A DNA stretch of 64,000 bases. It comes from a virus. Each line of letters begins with the position of its first letter. The first letter of the stretch is position 1. Below the pieces are notes generated by a model. It saw nothing but the letters and a program-made list of their open reading frames with translations. It searched no databases and was not told the origin of the DNA. This document shows, piece by piece, positions 1-8,407 of this stretch. The stretch is taken from the IMG/VR virus record IMGVR_UViG_3300042465_007929, positions 62,001-126,000 of that record, one strand, 5' to 3'. The translations under genes were made by a program, and so were the position numbers.

Positions 1-120
1 ATCATTTAAAATCTTCATTTCTCGCATATAAAAAAGACGCTTATCCTTCGTGGGAACAAGCGTCAGTCTAGAAAGAATATCTTTCTTGTTGATTTTTTTC
101 TTTGCTTTCTTTTTAGCCAC
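1..120 (-). CDS. N-terminus of an unidentified Lys-rich protein (runs off the left edge)
   Basis: An open frame of 40 codons starts with GTG at 118-120, overlaps the last codons of the GDP-mannose dehydratase gene and continues past position 1 without a stop. The product begins MAKKKAKKKINKKDILSRL, a strongly basic start, followed by VPTKDKRLFY. No family is recognised. The 8-base overlap with the upstream gene suggests translational coupling in the same minus-strand operon. The start could be wrong, because the only candidate is GTG and the rest of the gene is not visible. Confidence 0.5.
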   Translation of the reverse strand, partial: MAKKKAKKKINKKDILSRLTLVPTKDKRLFYMREMKILND

Positions 121-1159
121 GCCCTATTTTAAGCTCTTCAATGTCATTGTCAATCATTTTTTTCACAAGACCTTTAAAGTCTGTTTTGGGTTCCCAATCA
201 ATAAACGCTCTAGCGTTAGTTGAATCTCCCCATAAAAGCTCTACTTCTGCTGGTCTGTAAAATTTTGGATTAATTTTTACTACGGTTTTACTATTGACGA
301 TAAACTCTTCATCTTCTGGGTGTCCGGTAGTATTTCTCCATGATCCATTCAAACCTGCATACCAAAAAGCTAACTCTACAAATTCTCTAATAGAATGAGT
401 TTCATTGGATGATAGAACATATTCTTTTGGGGAATCTTGATTCAACATCAACCAAACTCCATTAATAAAATCTTCAGCATCGCTCCAATCTCTTTTCGCA
501 TCTAAGTTGCCAAGCTCAAGAGAATTATAGTCTTGTCCATTATCAATTGCATTTTTAATACGAGCAACTGATTTTGTGATTTTACGAGTAACAAACTCTT
601 CTCCCCTACGAGTGCCTTCGTGATTAAACAGCCAACCTTGGATTGCAAAAAGATTATAAGACTCCCTGTAAACCTTGACAAGGTGTCTTGCTGACGCTTT
701 GGATGCTCCATAAGGGCTTCTTGGGCGAAGAGGATGAGCTTCATCCTGCGGTACATAAGCGACATCTCCAAACTCTTCAGAAGATCCTGCGTTATAATAA
801 CGGCAATTCGGAGCAAACTTTCTGATAGCTTCTAATTGGTATAGAACTGCCATACAATTTGTATTCATATGATTAACTGGCATAGTCCAACTATTACCGA
901 CAAATGAATTAGCAGCAAAATTAATAAAATAATCTGGTTGTTCGATACGAATAACTTCCTCTACGTTTTGTGAATCTGTAATGTCTAAATCAATTAATTT
1001 AAATCTTGGATTATTTTTAAGATGGTCTATATTTTTATGATTAACAACGCTTAATCTTCTAACTCCAGCAATAACTGTATGCTCGGTATTTTCAAGAAGA
1101 AAATCAGCCATAAAACTTCCGTCTTGCCCTGTAACTCCTGTAATAATTATTTTTTTCAT
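113..1159 (-). CDS. gmd: GDP-mannose 4,6-dehydratase (extended SDR family)
   Basis: Predicted to convert GDP-D-mannose to GDP-4-keto-6-deoxymannose, the shared precursor of GDP-fucose and GDP-rhamnose. The 348-residue length is normal for the family. Visible signatures are the Rossmann start ITGVTGQDGSFMADFLL, the GSSEEFG catalytic region, the active-site YGASK, and a variant of the diagnostic NHESPRRG motif (NHEGTRRGEEFVTRKIT). It ends a minus-strand block of glycosyltransferases, including a fucosyltransferase-like gene, so its product probably feeds them. No GDP-fucose synthase is in the window; the host or the unseen flank would have to supply it. Its ATG overlaps the stop of a tiny upstream reading frame with a strong Shine-Dalgarno. 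Confidence 0.93.
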   Translation of the reverse strand: MKKIIITGVTGQDGSFMADFLLENTEHTVIAGVRRLSVVNHKNIDHLKNNPRFKLIDLDITDSQNVEEVIRIEQPDYFINFAANSFVGNSWTMPVNHMNTNCMAVLYQLEAIRKFAPNCRYYNAGSSEEFGDVAYVPQDEAHPLRPRSPYGASKASARHLVKVYRESYNLFAIQGWLFNHEGTRRGEEFVTRKITKSVARIKNAIDNGQDYNSLELGNLDAKRDWSDAEDFINGVWLMLNQDSPKEYVLSSNETHSIREFVELAFWYAGLNGSWRNTTGHPEDEEFIVNSKTVVKINPKFYRPAEVELLWGDSTNARAFIDWEPKTDFKGLVKKMIDNDIEELKIGRG

Positions 1160-1227
1160 TATTTATTATACAGTATAATCATTTTATCTATTTGATTTTC
1201 TATATATTTTCTTAAATTTATAATCAT
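1159..1227 (-). CDS. possible 22-codon leader peptide upstream of the dehydratase
   Basis: On the minus strand an AAGGAGG sequence lies six bases before an ATG at 1225-1227 (another in-frame ATG is two codons earlier). The frame runs 22 codons and its TAA shares bases with the dehydratase ATG (TAATG). The dehydratase has no Shine-Dalgarno of its own, so translation of the short frame may deliver ribosomes to it. The peptide (MIINLRKYIENQIDKM...) resembles no known family. This is inferred from signal placement only. Confidence 0.3.
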   Translation of the reverse strand: MIINLRKYIENQIDKMIILYNK

Positions 1228-1259
1228 CGCCATCCTCCTTGAAGGATAGATGTATTCGA

Positions 1260-2093
1260 TTAATAAGTATTTATAATTTCTGTGTTATGATAAATATTTC
1301 CGTGTTGATATATTATATCTTTGAAAAATAAAAACTTGTCCTTATTTTCTAGTGAATTTAAAGCTATATATCTTATTATATGATCTCCCCAACGATATTT
1401 ATAAATACCTGCTGTTTCATCTAAATATTTATAAAATAATTGATATTCACTCGAATTAAACCATTCTAAATTAAAAATTTCAAAATTAGTATAAAAAACT
1501 CTTCTATAATGAAATTCTTTTTCATTATTAAAAATTTTATCCTTATTAATTTTTTTGAAATATTTTTCTGAAATTTCCCATAAGTCTTTTATTACTGCTG
1601 GATGATCATGTTGTATATTAATGTATCCATAAATAGAATTATTTTTATTCATATCTAAAAATACATCTGATTTTATTTTATCTAAAATAAATGAATCAGT
1701 ATCTAATCTCCAAATATACTTATAGTCTTTAAGTATATCTTGTTTAAAAATTTCTCCAGTAAAAAAACGACACATATGTCTATATCCCATAGAAAATCCT
1801 ATATGATTTGAATCTTGTGGGTGAGGAAAGTATTCTGGTATTTCCGCTAAAATATCAGCATTATAATTTGGAATTTCAAAAGATATTTCTTGAAATATTA
1901 AATTAATTTTAAAAGTTTTAATTAAATTAGCTATTTCATATTTACAAAAGTCTTTTTCATGAAAACATATTACATCACATGGATAATCATCTAGATAAAA
2001 ATTAATTAAATTATTTAAACTAATTTTAAAATGATTTTTATCTTCTTCTGAATTATTTAATAAATAAACTATTGCGTTTTTCATAAAATCCAT
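1260..2093 (-). CDS. GT15-like (KRE2/MNT1-type) alpha-mannosyltransferase
   Basis: The 277-residue protein has the ordered motifs of glycosyltransferase family 15, known mainly from fungal alpha-1,2-mannosyltransferases: GYRHMCRFF (103-111), WRLDTDSF with the DxD-like metal site (128-135), YTNFEIFNLEWF (201-212), YKYRWGDHIIRYIAL (231-245) and FFKDIIYQHG (256-265). It would transfer mannose from GDP-mannose, the substrate of the nearby dehydratase. It lacks the N-terminal membrane anchor of the fungal enzymes, so it is probably cytosolic. It overlaps the upstream methyltransferase by 13 bases and is the last gene of the AT-rich operon. The family call is good; acceptor and product are unknown. 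Confidence 0.75.
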   Translation of the reverse strand: MDFMKNAIVYLLNNSEEDKNHFKISLNNLINFYLDDYPCDVICFHEKDFCKYEIANLIKTFKINLIFQEISFEIPNYNADILAEIPEYFPHPQDSNHIGFSMGYRHMCRFFTGEIFKQDILKDYKYIWRLDTDSFILDKIKSDVFLDMNKNNSIYGYINIQHDHPAVIKDLWEISEKYFKKINKDKIFNNEKEFHYRRVFYTNFEIFNLEWFNSSEYQLFYKYLDETAGIYKYRWGDHIIRYIALNSLENKDKFLFFKDIIYQHGNIYHNTEIINTY

Positions 2094-2701
2094 CCAATTT
2101 GATATCCTTCGAAATATTTTTTAGCTCCAATGTCTTCCATAAATTTATTTACATATTGAGATTTGCCTATCTTTCCATCTGTAAAAAATGCATCATGATC
2201 ATCAATAACTATAAGGGTTCCTTTATTTAATTTATTTATTAATGCACAAAGCTCTTTTAAATGATGCAGTTGCGATGGTATTGGATCATGTATTTCAACA
2301 TCAAAAGAGTCTAAATAAACAAAATCTATATTTTCTTTTATATTTAAATTCCACAAAAATTTAACTGAGTCGCTAACGGTTATTTCCGTTTTTTTAGAAA
2401 CCATTTTTTCAGCGTGTTCACAATTATCTTTAGATATATCTACGGATAGCACTTGACCATTATAATGATTAATAAATTCATCAAATAGATATGTGCTGCA
2501 TCCATCATCACCAAAACATAAATTTCCAAAAGACGCTCTCATGCATCCGGTTTCAATTATTGTATAAAAATTTTTATTTTTTAATTCAAGAAATTCAAAA
2601 ATTTTTAAGAATGAATCAGCTCTATTTCTTACTGGATTTCCATTGTTAGGTGTTAATAATTTATTGTAATACTTTTCTTTAAATATTTGAGAAAATTTCA
2701 T
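2081..2701 (-). CDS. class I SAM-dependent methyltransferase-like protein
   Basis: A 206-residue protein with a Rossmann-type methyltransferase layout: IIETGCMRASFGN (motif I region, residues ~50-62), GQVLSVDIS (acidic ribose-binding residue), NIDFVYLDSFD and GTLIVIDDHDAFF, as in small sugar or secondary-metabolite O-methyltransferases. It lies between glycosyltransferase genes with 4- and 13-base overlaps, so methylation of a glycan is likely. The substrate cannot be read from the sequence. DNA is very AT-rich, like the rest of the operon. Confidence 0.6.
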   Translation of the reverse strand: MKFSQIFKEKYYNKLLTPNNGNPVRNRADSFLKIFEFLELKNKNFYTIIETGCMRASFGNLCFGDDGCSTYLFDEFINHYNGQVLSVDISKDNCEHAEKMVSKKTEITVSDSVKFLWNLNIKENIDFVYLDSFDVEIHDPIPSQLHHLKELCALINKLNKGTLIVIDDHDAFFTDGKIGKSQYVNKFMEDIGAKKYFEGYQIGWIL

Positions 2702-3564
2702 ATGATATTGGAGTTTAAAAAAAATGGTTGAGTTGGAAAGCTAAAATTATAATTTGTATTTTTTAGCATGTATTTATCTGGCTGGTATATTATAAATTTA
2801 TTATAAGCTGATGCCGAAGAACAGAATGATGAATTTGATGATATTATATTTTTACTAAAAAAAAGACATAACCAGTCTATATGAAATTCATTATTGATAT
2901 ATGAGAAATTTAATTTTGGAAATTTTTGTTTTAAAAAATTTAAATTTTTAATAAAAGATCCATCTTCTGTAAATATATTTACATTTTTAATCCAAGGATA
3001 ATTTATTATCATATTTTCCAAGCATTCAATGTAATATGTCAGATCTAGTCTAATATCTCCAAATAATTTAGAGTAATAATATTGAAAATCCGTCCCTCTA
3101 TAATGCATAGAAATAGAATCATTTTCAAATAAATTGCTATATTTATGGTAGATATAATTTTTTACTTCTTCTTTGATAATTAATTTATTAAATATTTTTT
3201 TTGTTGGATAAAGTGGGCAATTATAAAACCAACCATTTAAAATGGAATTTGTTGGAAAATCTATTGATTTATTATATAGCAAATTAATAGAATTTATTAA
3301 ATTAGATTCATCTTGAGCTTTATAAGTATTTAAATCATCATCAAATAACTCAGAAAAAATATTTACGACATTGTTTGGCATCGATTCTTTATACTCTTCT
3401 AAATAAAATATTTTATCAAGATTTGAATCAACTGGTATTTTTAGATTTAAATTTTGTTTTTCACTCAAATTTAAACAAAACATTAAATGTAATATATGAT
3501 TTCCAAATGAGGCGTTTGGCCCATTTTGTAATAAATAATTAGGATTAAGAAATATATTTTTCAT
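2698..3564 (-). CDS. fucosyltransferase-like glycosyltransferase (GT11-like)
   Basis: The 288-residue protein opens with NGPNASFGNHILHLMF, resembling the GN-rich start of alpha-1,2-fucosyltransferases. It has SMHYRGTDF near residue 155, matching the HxRRGD-type donor motif, and IISSNSSFCSSASAY near the C-terminus, matching the SNSTFSWW-type motif. A GDP-fucose donor would fit the neighbouring GDP-mannose dehydratase. The motifs are degenerate, so the family call is tentative; a related GT-B O-fucosyltransferase-like enzyme is also possible. It overlaps both neighbours by four bases. Confidence 0.5.
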   Translation of the reverse strand: MKNIFLNPNYLLQNGPNASFGNHILHLMFCLNLSEKQNLNLKIPVDSNLDKIFYLEEYKESMPNNVVNIFSELFDDDLNTYKAQDESNLINSINLLYNKSIDFPTNSILNGWFYNCPLYPTKKIFNKLIIKEEVKNYIYHKYSNLFENDSISMHYRGTDFQYYYSKLFGDIRLDLTYYIECLENMIINYPWIKNVNIFTEDGSFIKNLNFLKQKFPKLNFSYINNEFHIDWLCLFFSKNIISSNSSFCSSASAYNKFIIYQPDKYMLKNTNYNFSFPTQPFFLNSNII

Positions 3565-5033
3565 AATATATTTAAAATTTTATTACATACTGAATTTATA
3601 GTAAAATATTTTTTATATATATATTTGCCATTTTCAAGCATTTTATTATATTGTTCATCAGAAATATTATTTAATATAATTTCTAAATTATCTATGTCAT
3701 TTTCTTTTATTAAAATACAAAAATCATTCCAGTCAATTTCATCATCAAATGGAGTAAAAAATTGATCTGATACATAAACTGGAATTGATCCTAATTGAAG
3801 TATTTCATAAAACCTAAATGAAGATCTTATATTGCCTCTAGGAGCTAATGAGAATTTTGATTTTTTTGTAATTTCTATAAAATTCTTAAATTCGTTTTCA
3901 GATATTAATGGGTTCCAACTTTTAATAGAAAAAAGAAAATTATTATTATTTTTAAATAAATTATAAATTTTATGTCTAATTGGATGAGTCATTGATCCAA
4001 CGAAAGAACATAAAATATCTTTATTTTGATATTTATTTTCAATATTCAATTCAGTTGTTATTAACGGGATTGGAATAATTTTACCGTTTCCATTTTCAGT
4101 ACATGAAAATACTAATGTATCTGGCGGCAAATTATATTTTACTCCATCATCGTGTTGAATGACTGTAAAATATTTTTTATCCTTTGGTAAAGAATCTAAA
4201 ATAAATTGAATATCAATTTTATGATTATCATTATATAATGTAGTCCAAAAAGCTGGTATATATTCTCTTTCTTTTAGATTGAAATTTTTAATATTTGTAT
4301 GATAAAAATCAAAAAACGAATGTTCTATATAATCTTTTACATTGCTATATGGAGGATATGTTGCATATTTAGGTGGATATGGAATTAGTAAATTCTCTTT
4401 TTCTTCTAAGAAATTAAATACAGAGTTCATTAAATCCGTTTTGTCTTTTAAATTTAATGTAAAATTTGCATGAAATATTTTCATATTAGAAGGGATATTA
4501 AAAGATTCTTTTTGTGAATACATTTTATTTTCCATTCCAATTGTATAAGTTCGTAAATCAAATAATTTCCATTTTAACGAAGAAAACTCTATACTATTTA
4601 ATAATGAATTTGCACAATGTTGATCGTCAATATGAAAACAGAGATTAGATAGTAGCTTATTAAAAAAATCAATTGTTATATCATTTTTAACACATGCAAA
4701 AAAACCCATGCATACTCCAGTAGAGTCCCATTGAAATGATATATCATTATTATCTAATGATTCTTTAATATAGTTATCTATATCAGAACATATTAAAATA
4801 TCACAATCTGAATGTATCATGATTTCACCATCATTACATTGATTTAAGCTATCAATAATATATTGTATTTTATTGATCATTGATTCTTGCCATCCATTAG
4901 AATGGTAATCTCCAGAACATTTTTGCTCTATTTTTCTAACAATTAAATCTAAATTGCAATTTTTAAAAAAAGATTTTAAAAAAAGATCTAATAAATGCTT
5001 ATGAGAATCGCTATAAAATGTAAAAAATTTCAT
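3561..5033 (-). CDS. two-domain glycosyltransferase: GT-A-like N-half fused to exostosin-like C-half
   Basis: 490 residues. The N-half (about 1-200) looks like a nucleotide-diphospho-sugar transferase, with IMIHSDCDILI as a DxD motif. The C-half (about 330-490) resembles exostosin/GT47 domains: CSFVGSMTHPIRHKIY, FSLAPRGNIRSSFRFYEIL, GSIPVYVSD and a DWNDFCILI tail. Such a fusion could add two sugars in sequence or work on one polymer. It overlaps both neighbours by four bases. The two domain types are seen; linkage and sugars are unknown. Confidence 0.6.
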   Translation of the reverse strand: MKFFTFYSDSHKHLLDLFLKSFFKNCNLDLIVRKIEQKCSGDYHSNGWQESMINKIQYIIDSLNQCNDGEIMIHSDCDILICSDIDNYIKESLDNNDISFQWDSTGVCMGFFACVKNDITIDFFNKLLSNLCFHIDDQHCANSLLNSIEFSSLKWKLFDLRTYTIGMENKMYSQKESFNIPSNMKIFHANFTLNLKDKTDLMNSVFNFLEEKENLLIPYPPKYATYPPYSNVKDYIEHSFFDFYHTNIKNFNLKEREYIPAFWTTLYNDNHKIDIQFILDSLPKDKKYFTVIQHDDGVKYNLPPDTLVFSCTENGNGKIIPIPLITTELNIENKYQNKDILCSFVGSMTHPIRHKIYNLFKNNNNFLFSIKSWNPLISENEFKNFIEITKKSKFSLAPRGNIRSSFRFYEILQLGSIPVYVSDQFFTPFDDEIDWNDFCILIKENDIDNLEIILNNISDEQYNKMLENGKYIYKKYFTINSVCNKILNIL

Positions 5034-5734
5034 TGATATTTATTTCTAATTAATAGTACCTCATTTATTGCTTTTTGTAAAGTATTTTGATTGCTAGAAA
5101 CTCCTAATGGATTTCTATAGTACAAACCAGATGTAATATCCATTTTACTTAATATACCACCCCCCTTTAATACTCTAAACCACATATCGTAATCTGCACC
5201 AGAAAAATATGATGTATTAAATATACCAAATCTATCATGAATAGATTTTCTCCATACAGGAAGACAGTGTGGAGAGTTGTGGATTAATTGATTTTCCAAA
5301 GTCCCATCTAATGCTTGATAAACCTCTTTAGATTGGCAGAATTCAAAAAATTCATTTTCTTTATAACTTATTATTGTCTGTCCATAACAAACATCTGATT
5401 CTAAATTTGATTCTAAAAACTCTACCTGCTTTTGAAGAGAATTATAAGATCTTCTATCATCAGTATTCCAATTCGTTAATAAATCTGAATTAGATAATTC
5501 TATGCCTTTATTCCAAGCTTCATAAACAGAACAATTCCCAATATTAATATATTTAATATTGGGATAAGATAGATAAGGCTCTATTGATAAATATTCGTTA
5601 TCTGGAGATCCAGCATCTAATAGCAAAAATTCACATTCATGAAATATAGACTGTCTTCTTATATCTTGTAAGAAATGATCAATAAATTGATTAGATTTAA
5701 AGATTGATACTATTACTGATACTCTATAGTTCAT
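5030..5734 (-). CDS. family 2 glycosyltransferase (GT-A fold)
   Basis: A 234-residue protein with classic GT2 features: YRVSVIVSIFKSNQFIDHFL at the start (beta-alpha nucleotide-binding unit), ECEFLLLDAGSPDNE, the AWNKGIELSNSDLLTNWNTDD segment carrying the metal-binding acidic pair, and GADYDMWFRVLK near the end as acceptor/catalytic region. It is the first gene of the five-gene AT-rich operon. Its start is preceded by an AT-rich stretch (TTTATAATC) without Shine-Dalgarno. It probably extends a host- or phage-surface glycan. Confidence 0.8.
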   Translation of the reverse strand: MNYRVSVIVSIFKSNQFIDHFLQDIRRQSIFHECEFLLLDAGSPDNEYLSIEPYLSYPNIKYINIGNCSVYEAWNKGIELSNSDLLTNWNTDDRRSYNSLQKQVEFLESNLESDVCYGQTIISYKENEFFEFCQSKEVYQALDGTLENQLIHNSPHCLPVWRKSIHDRFGIFNTSYFSGADYDMWFRVLKGGGILSKMDITSGLYYRNPLGVSSNQNTLQKAINEVLLIRNKYQ

Positions 5735-5753
5735 GCTAATGCATGATTATAAA

Positions 5754-6731
5754 TTAAATATTTTCTTCTTCAATAAATATTTTGACTTCTTGTAAGTCTG
5801 GATTTTCAACAAAAAGATCTTCTTGAGAGACAAATGTGGATTCATCCCAATTCCACTCTAATCCATCATCATCGCTTAAAAGAAACTCTTCGACAGAAGC
5901 TAAAGAAGATACTGGTTTTGAACTCCAGAATTTGCATGACCAGTAATTTGCTTTCCATTTTGGACCAACATTAGTATCACACTGATGTCTAGCTCTATAA
6001 TTCCTACGTCTTGCTGGATCATCACGTTTGATTTCCATATTTGGATCACCAAATTTAACAACTACAACATTACCTTTGTCATTTTTAACATAAACACCAA
6101 ATTTCTTATTAGATCCACTAGGAAGTCTAAAGGGTTTATTGAGTGTCTTTTTTTCTGCATCAGAAAATTCTAAATCTTCAGCTTCTTGATCTTGATTCCA
6201 AACTTCTATTCCAGCATAGATCAAATCTAATTTAGCCAAATCAAATTCAATATCTTGAAACTCCCAAAAAGATTCACCATCTCTTTCTATATAGTATAAA
6301 TCATGACCTTCCGCAACATCTTGGTCTGCTTTCTTATAAGAATCTTTAACTGATCCACCGCGAACCATTTTTAAAAACATATTGACTCTGGCCATCGCCC
6401 ATTGACCTCTGGTTTTTCCGGGTCTATGGCTAGATGAAAAAGCTCCAGAACCTCTACGATAAATTTTCTTTAATTGTGATAAAGTAACTTTTTTATCATA
6501 TTTTTCATTATGTTCTTTTACTTTGTTTTTTAAAGCTACAGTAATTTGTTCTGAAAAAGTAATAGAAGATGATTCTCCTGAAGACGCTGAATCTTTTTTA
6601 TTTTTTGATGATCCTCCTTTTCTTTCTTCTGGTTTAGCTGGTGTTTGAGCGTCACTTTTTGGACCCGAACGAGCAGCTTCAGAAGAATTAGAAAAAAACT
6701 CTTTTATTTTATCAGAAAAATCAAATTCCAT
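5754..6731 (-). CDS. conserved phage protein with two conserved modules (unknown role)
   Basis: 325 residues. After a low-complexity Ser/Lys/Glu linker (about 20-55) come two segments that recur in unrelated large phages as I recall them: KVTLSQLKKIYRRGSGAFSS...GKTRGQWAMARVNMFL (about 80-125) and KKFGVYVKNDKGNVVVVKFG...KRDDPARRRNYRARHQCD...YWSCKFW (about 205-275). The second has conserved Cys and many Arg, suggesting nucleic-acid or metal binding. The modules are often near head or maturation genes, but function is not established. An AGTGTAA motif lies 17 bases before the start, and it follows the nrdA gene by 24 bases. Confidence 0.7.
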   Translation of the reverse strand: MEFDFSDKIKEFFSNSSEAARSGPKSDAQTPAKPEERKGGSSKNKKDSASSGESSSITFSEQITVALKNKVKEHNEKYDKKVTLSQLKKIYRRGSGAFSSSHRPGKTRGQWAMARVNMFLKMVRGGSVKDSYKKADQDVAEGHDLYYIERDGESFWEFQDIEFDLAKLDLIYAGIEVWNQDQEAEDLEFSDAEKKTLNKPFRLPSGSNKKFGVYVKNDKGNVVVVKFGDPNMEIKRDDPARRRNYRARHQCDTNVGPKWKANYWSCKFWSSKPVSSLASVEEFLLSDDDGLEWNWDESTFVSQEDLFVENPDLQEVKIFIEEENI

Positions 6732-6741
6732 TATATTGTGC

Positions 6742-6748
6742 TTACACT
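6742..6748 (-). promoter_or_regulatory. AGTGTAA motif before the 325-residue protein gene
   Basis: AGTGTAA begins 17 bases before the ATG. It is one of a set of identically placed motifs upstream of non-early genes and is a candidate phage promoter element. Confidence 0.45.
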
Positions 6749-6755
6749 TTTTTTA

Positions 6756-8405
6756 TTAAGCTTCACATGTAGAACATGTATTAATTGATCTTGCTAATTC
6801 TTGCGAAGGATTGCTTGATCGCTGATAATAAAGACTTTTGATTCCTTGCTCCCAAGCAAAAATCATTAATTCATTGATATCTTTAGGTTTTGTGCTTGCG
6901 GGAACCATGATATTGAGGCTTTGTCCTTGATCAATATATTTTTGACGTTGAGCCGCTTGAATAACAATTTCTTTTTGGGAAATTTCTCCAAAAGTTTTAA
7001 ATACATCTTTTTCATCTTGAGTAAGGAATGAGAGGTGTTGAACTGAACCTCCATGAGAAAGAATATCTTTCCACACCTCTATTGTGTTCATATTCTTCTC
7101 TTTAAGAAGATTAGAAAGGTATGGATTCTTGTATGTAAACTTTCCTTTAGCAAGATCTTTTGTAAAGTAATTGCTATTAAGAGGCTCAATTGACGGAGAG
7201 ACTTGACCAAGAATAAATGAACTTGAAGTGGTTGGAGCTATAGCGAGCGTTGTAGAGTTTCTACGATTATAACCCTTGAGGAGTTCTGGTTCGCCAAAAA
7301 TACTAGCTAGTTCTTGAGTCGCTTTATCACTATTCTCACGAATAGTCTTCCAAATTTCAATATTTAGAAGTTTAGCTTCCATTGATTCAAAGCCAATGAG
7401 CTTTGATTGGAGCAAGGAGTGCCACCCAAGGACTCCAACGCCTAACGCTCTTTGGTTCATGGCAAATTTTCTTGGAGCCTCCATGAAGGCTACCCCTTCT
7501 GTCTTTTCGATAAATTCAGACATAACTGCATCCAAAAAATAAACAAGAGTTTCGATAGCGTCTGTGCCGATCATAGTGTCCCATCTTTCCAAGTTCAAAG
7601 AAGAAAGATTACAAACAAATGATTCATCTTCTTGATTAGAGAGGAAGATTTCTGAGCAAAGATTTGAATTATTAATTTTTAAACCTTTGTCTTTATAAAC
7701 TTGTGGAGCTTGGTTGTTAGCGTTATCAGAAAAGAAGATATATGGATATCCTGTTTCAAATCTCTTCTTGATCACTAAGCCCCAAATCTTTCTAAGATCT
7801 TTGTCTCCATCAATCATTTTTTGCATCCATTCATTAGACACACACACTCCAATTGACATTTCTTGAATTTCGTGTCCATCCCCACGGATTTTTAGGAATT
7901 CTTCAATATCTGGATGATCAATAGGAAGATATGCAGCAAATGATCCGCGACGAACGTTGCCTTGCGAAACTACATTCATGAGCTTATCATAAAGTTCCAT
8001 AAAATGAACTGAACCTGTAGATTCTCCGCCAGAATTAATTGAAGTGCCTCTTCCGCGAAGCTCTCCAAAATAAGCGGATGTTCCACCACCCATCTTTGTC
8101 ATTATGCCAACTTCAGAAAGTTTACCAAGGATTCCTGACATAGTATCTGGAATATATGATCCAAAACAAGAAATAGGAAGACCTCTTTTGCGTCCAAAAT
8201 TACTCCAGATTGGAGAAGAGAGAGAATAAAAGCCTTTAGCCATATAACTTTCAAATTTTTTAGCAAAACCATCAATGCCTAAATATTTTTCAGCAGTATT
8301 TGCAATATCAATAATTCTTTGTTCTGGAGTTTCTTCCTCGATAAGATATCCTCTTTCCAGAAACTTTCTGGAATCTTTGTTTAGCCAATAGTATTCGTTA
8401 GTCAT
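6756..8405 (-). CDS. nrdA: class I ribonucleoside-diphosphate reductase, alpha subunit
   Basis: Reduces ribonucleotides to deoxyribonucleotides together with NrdB. Visible active-site elements are PISCFGSYI and CNLSSLNLE (redox cysteine pair), NLCSEIFL (thiyl-radical Cys), SLYYQRSS (radical-transfer Tyr pair) and a C-terminal CSTCEA (shuttle cysteines). At 549 residues it is shorter than the E. coli type and has no N-terminal ATP cone, so allosteric activity control is probably missing, as in many phage enzymes. Start ATG lies just after the nrdB stop, so the two are translated from one message. Confidence 0.95.
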   Translation of the reverse strand: MTNEYYWLNKDSRKFLERGYLIEEETPEQRIIDIANTAEKYLGIDGFAKKFESYMAKGFYSLSSPIWSNFGRKRGLPISCFGSYIPDTMSGILGKLSEVGIMTKMGGGTSAYFGELRGRGTSINSGGESTGSVHFMELYDKLMNVVSQGNVRRGSFAAYLPIDHPDIEEFLKIRGDGHEIQEMSIGVCVSNEWMQKMIDGDKDLRKIWGLVIKKRFETGYPYIFFSDNANNQAPQVYKDKGLKINNSNLCSEIFLSNQEDESFVCNLSSLNLERWDTMIGTDAIETLVYFLDAVMSEFIEKTEGVAFMEAPRKFAMNQRALGVGVLGWHSLLQSKLIGFESMEAKLLNIEIWKTIRENSDKATQELASIFGEPELLKGYNRRNSTTLAIAPTTSSSFILGQVSPSIEPLNSNYFTKDLAKGKFTYKNPYLSNLLKEKNMNTIEVWKDILSHGGSVQHLSFLTQDEKDVFKTFGEISQKEIVIQAAQRQKYIDQGQSLNIMVPASTKPKDINELMIFAWEQGIKSLYYQRSSNPSQELARSINTCSTCEA

Positions 8406-8407
8406 AA

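Noticed and set aside
5985-6173. Plus-strand frame inside the 325-residue gene, and many similar antisense frames (for example 23493-24002, 37013-37313, 53125-53505)
   Set aside because: They lie opposite well-supported genes, have low-complexity compositions (Ser, Phe, Leu runs) and no start signals.
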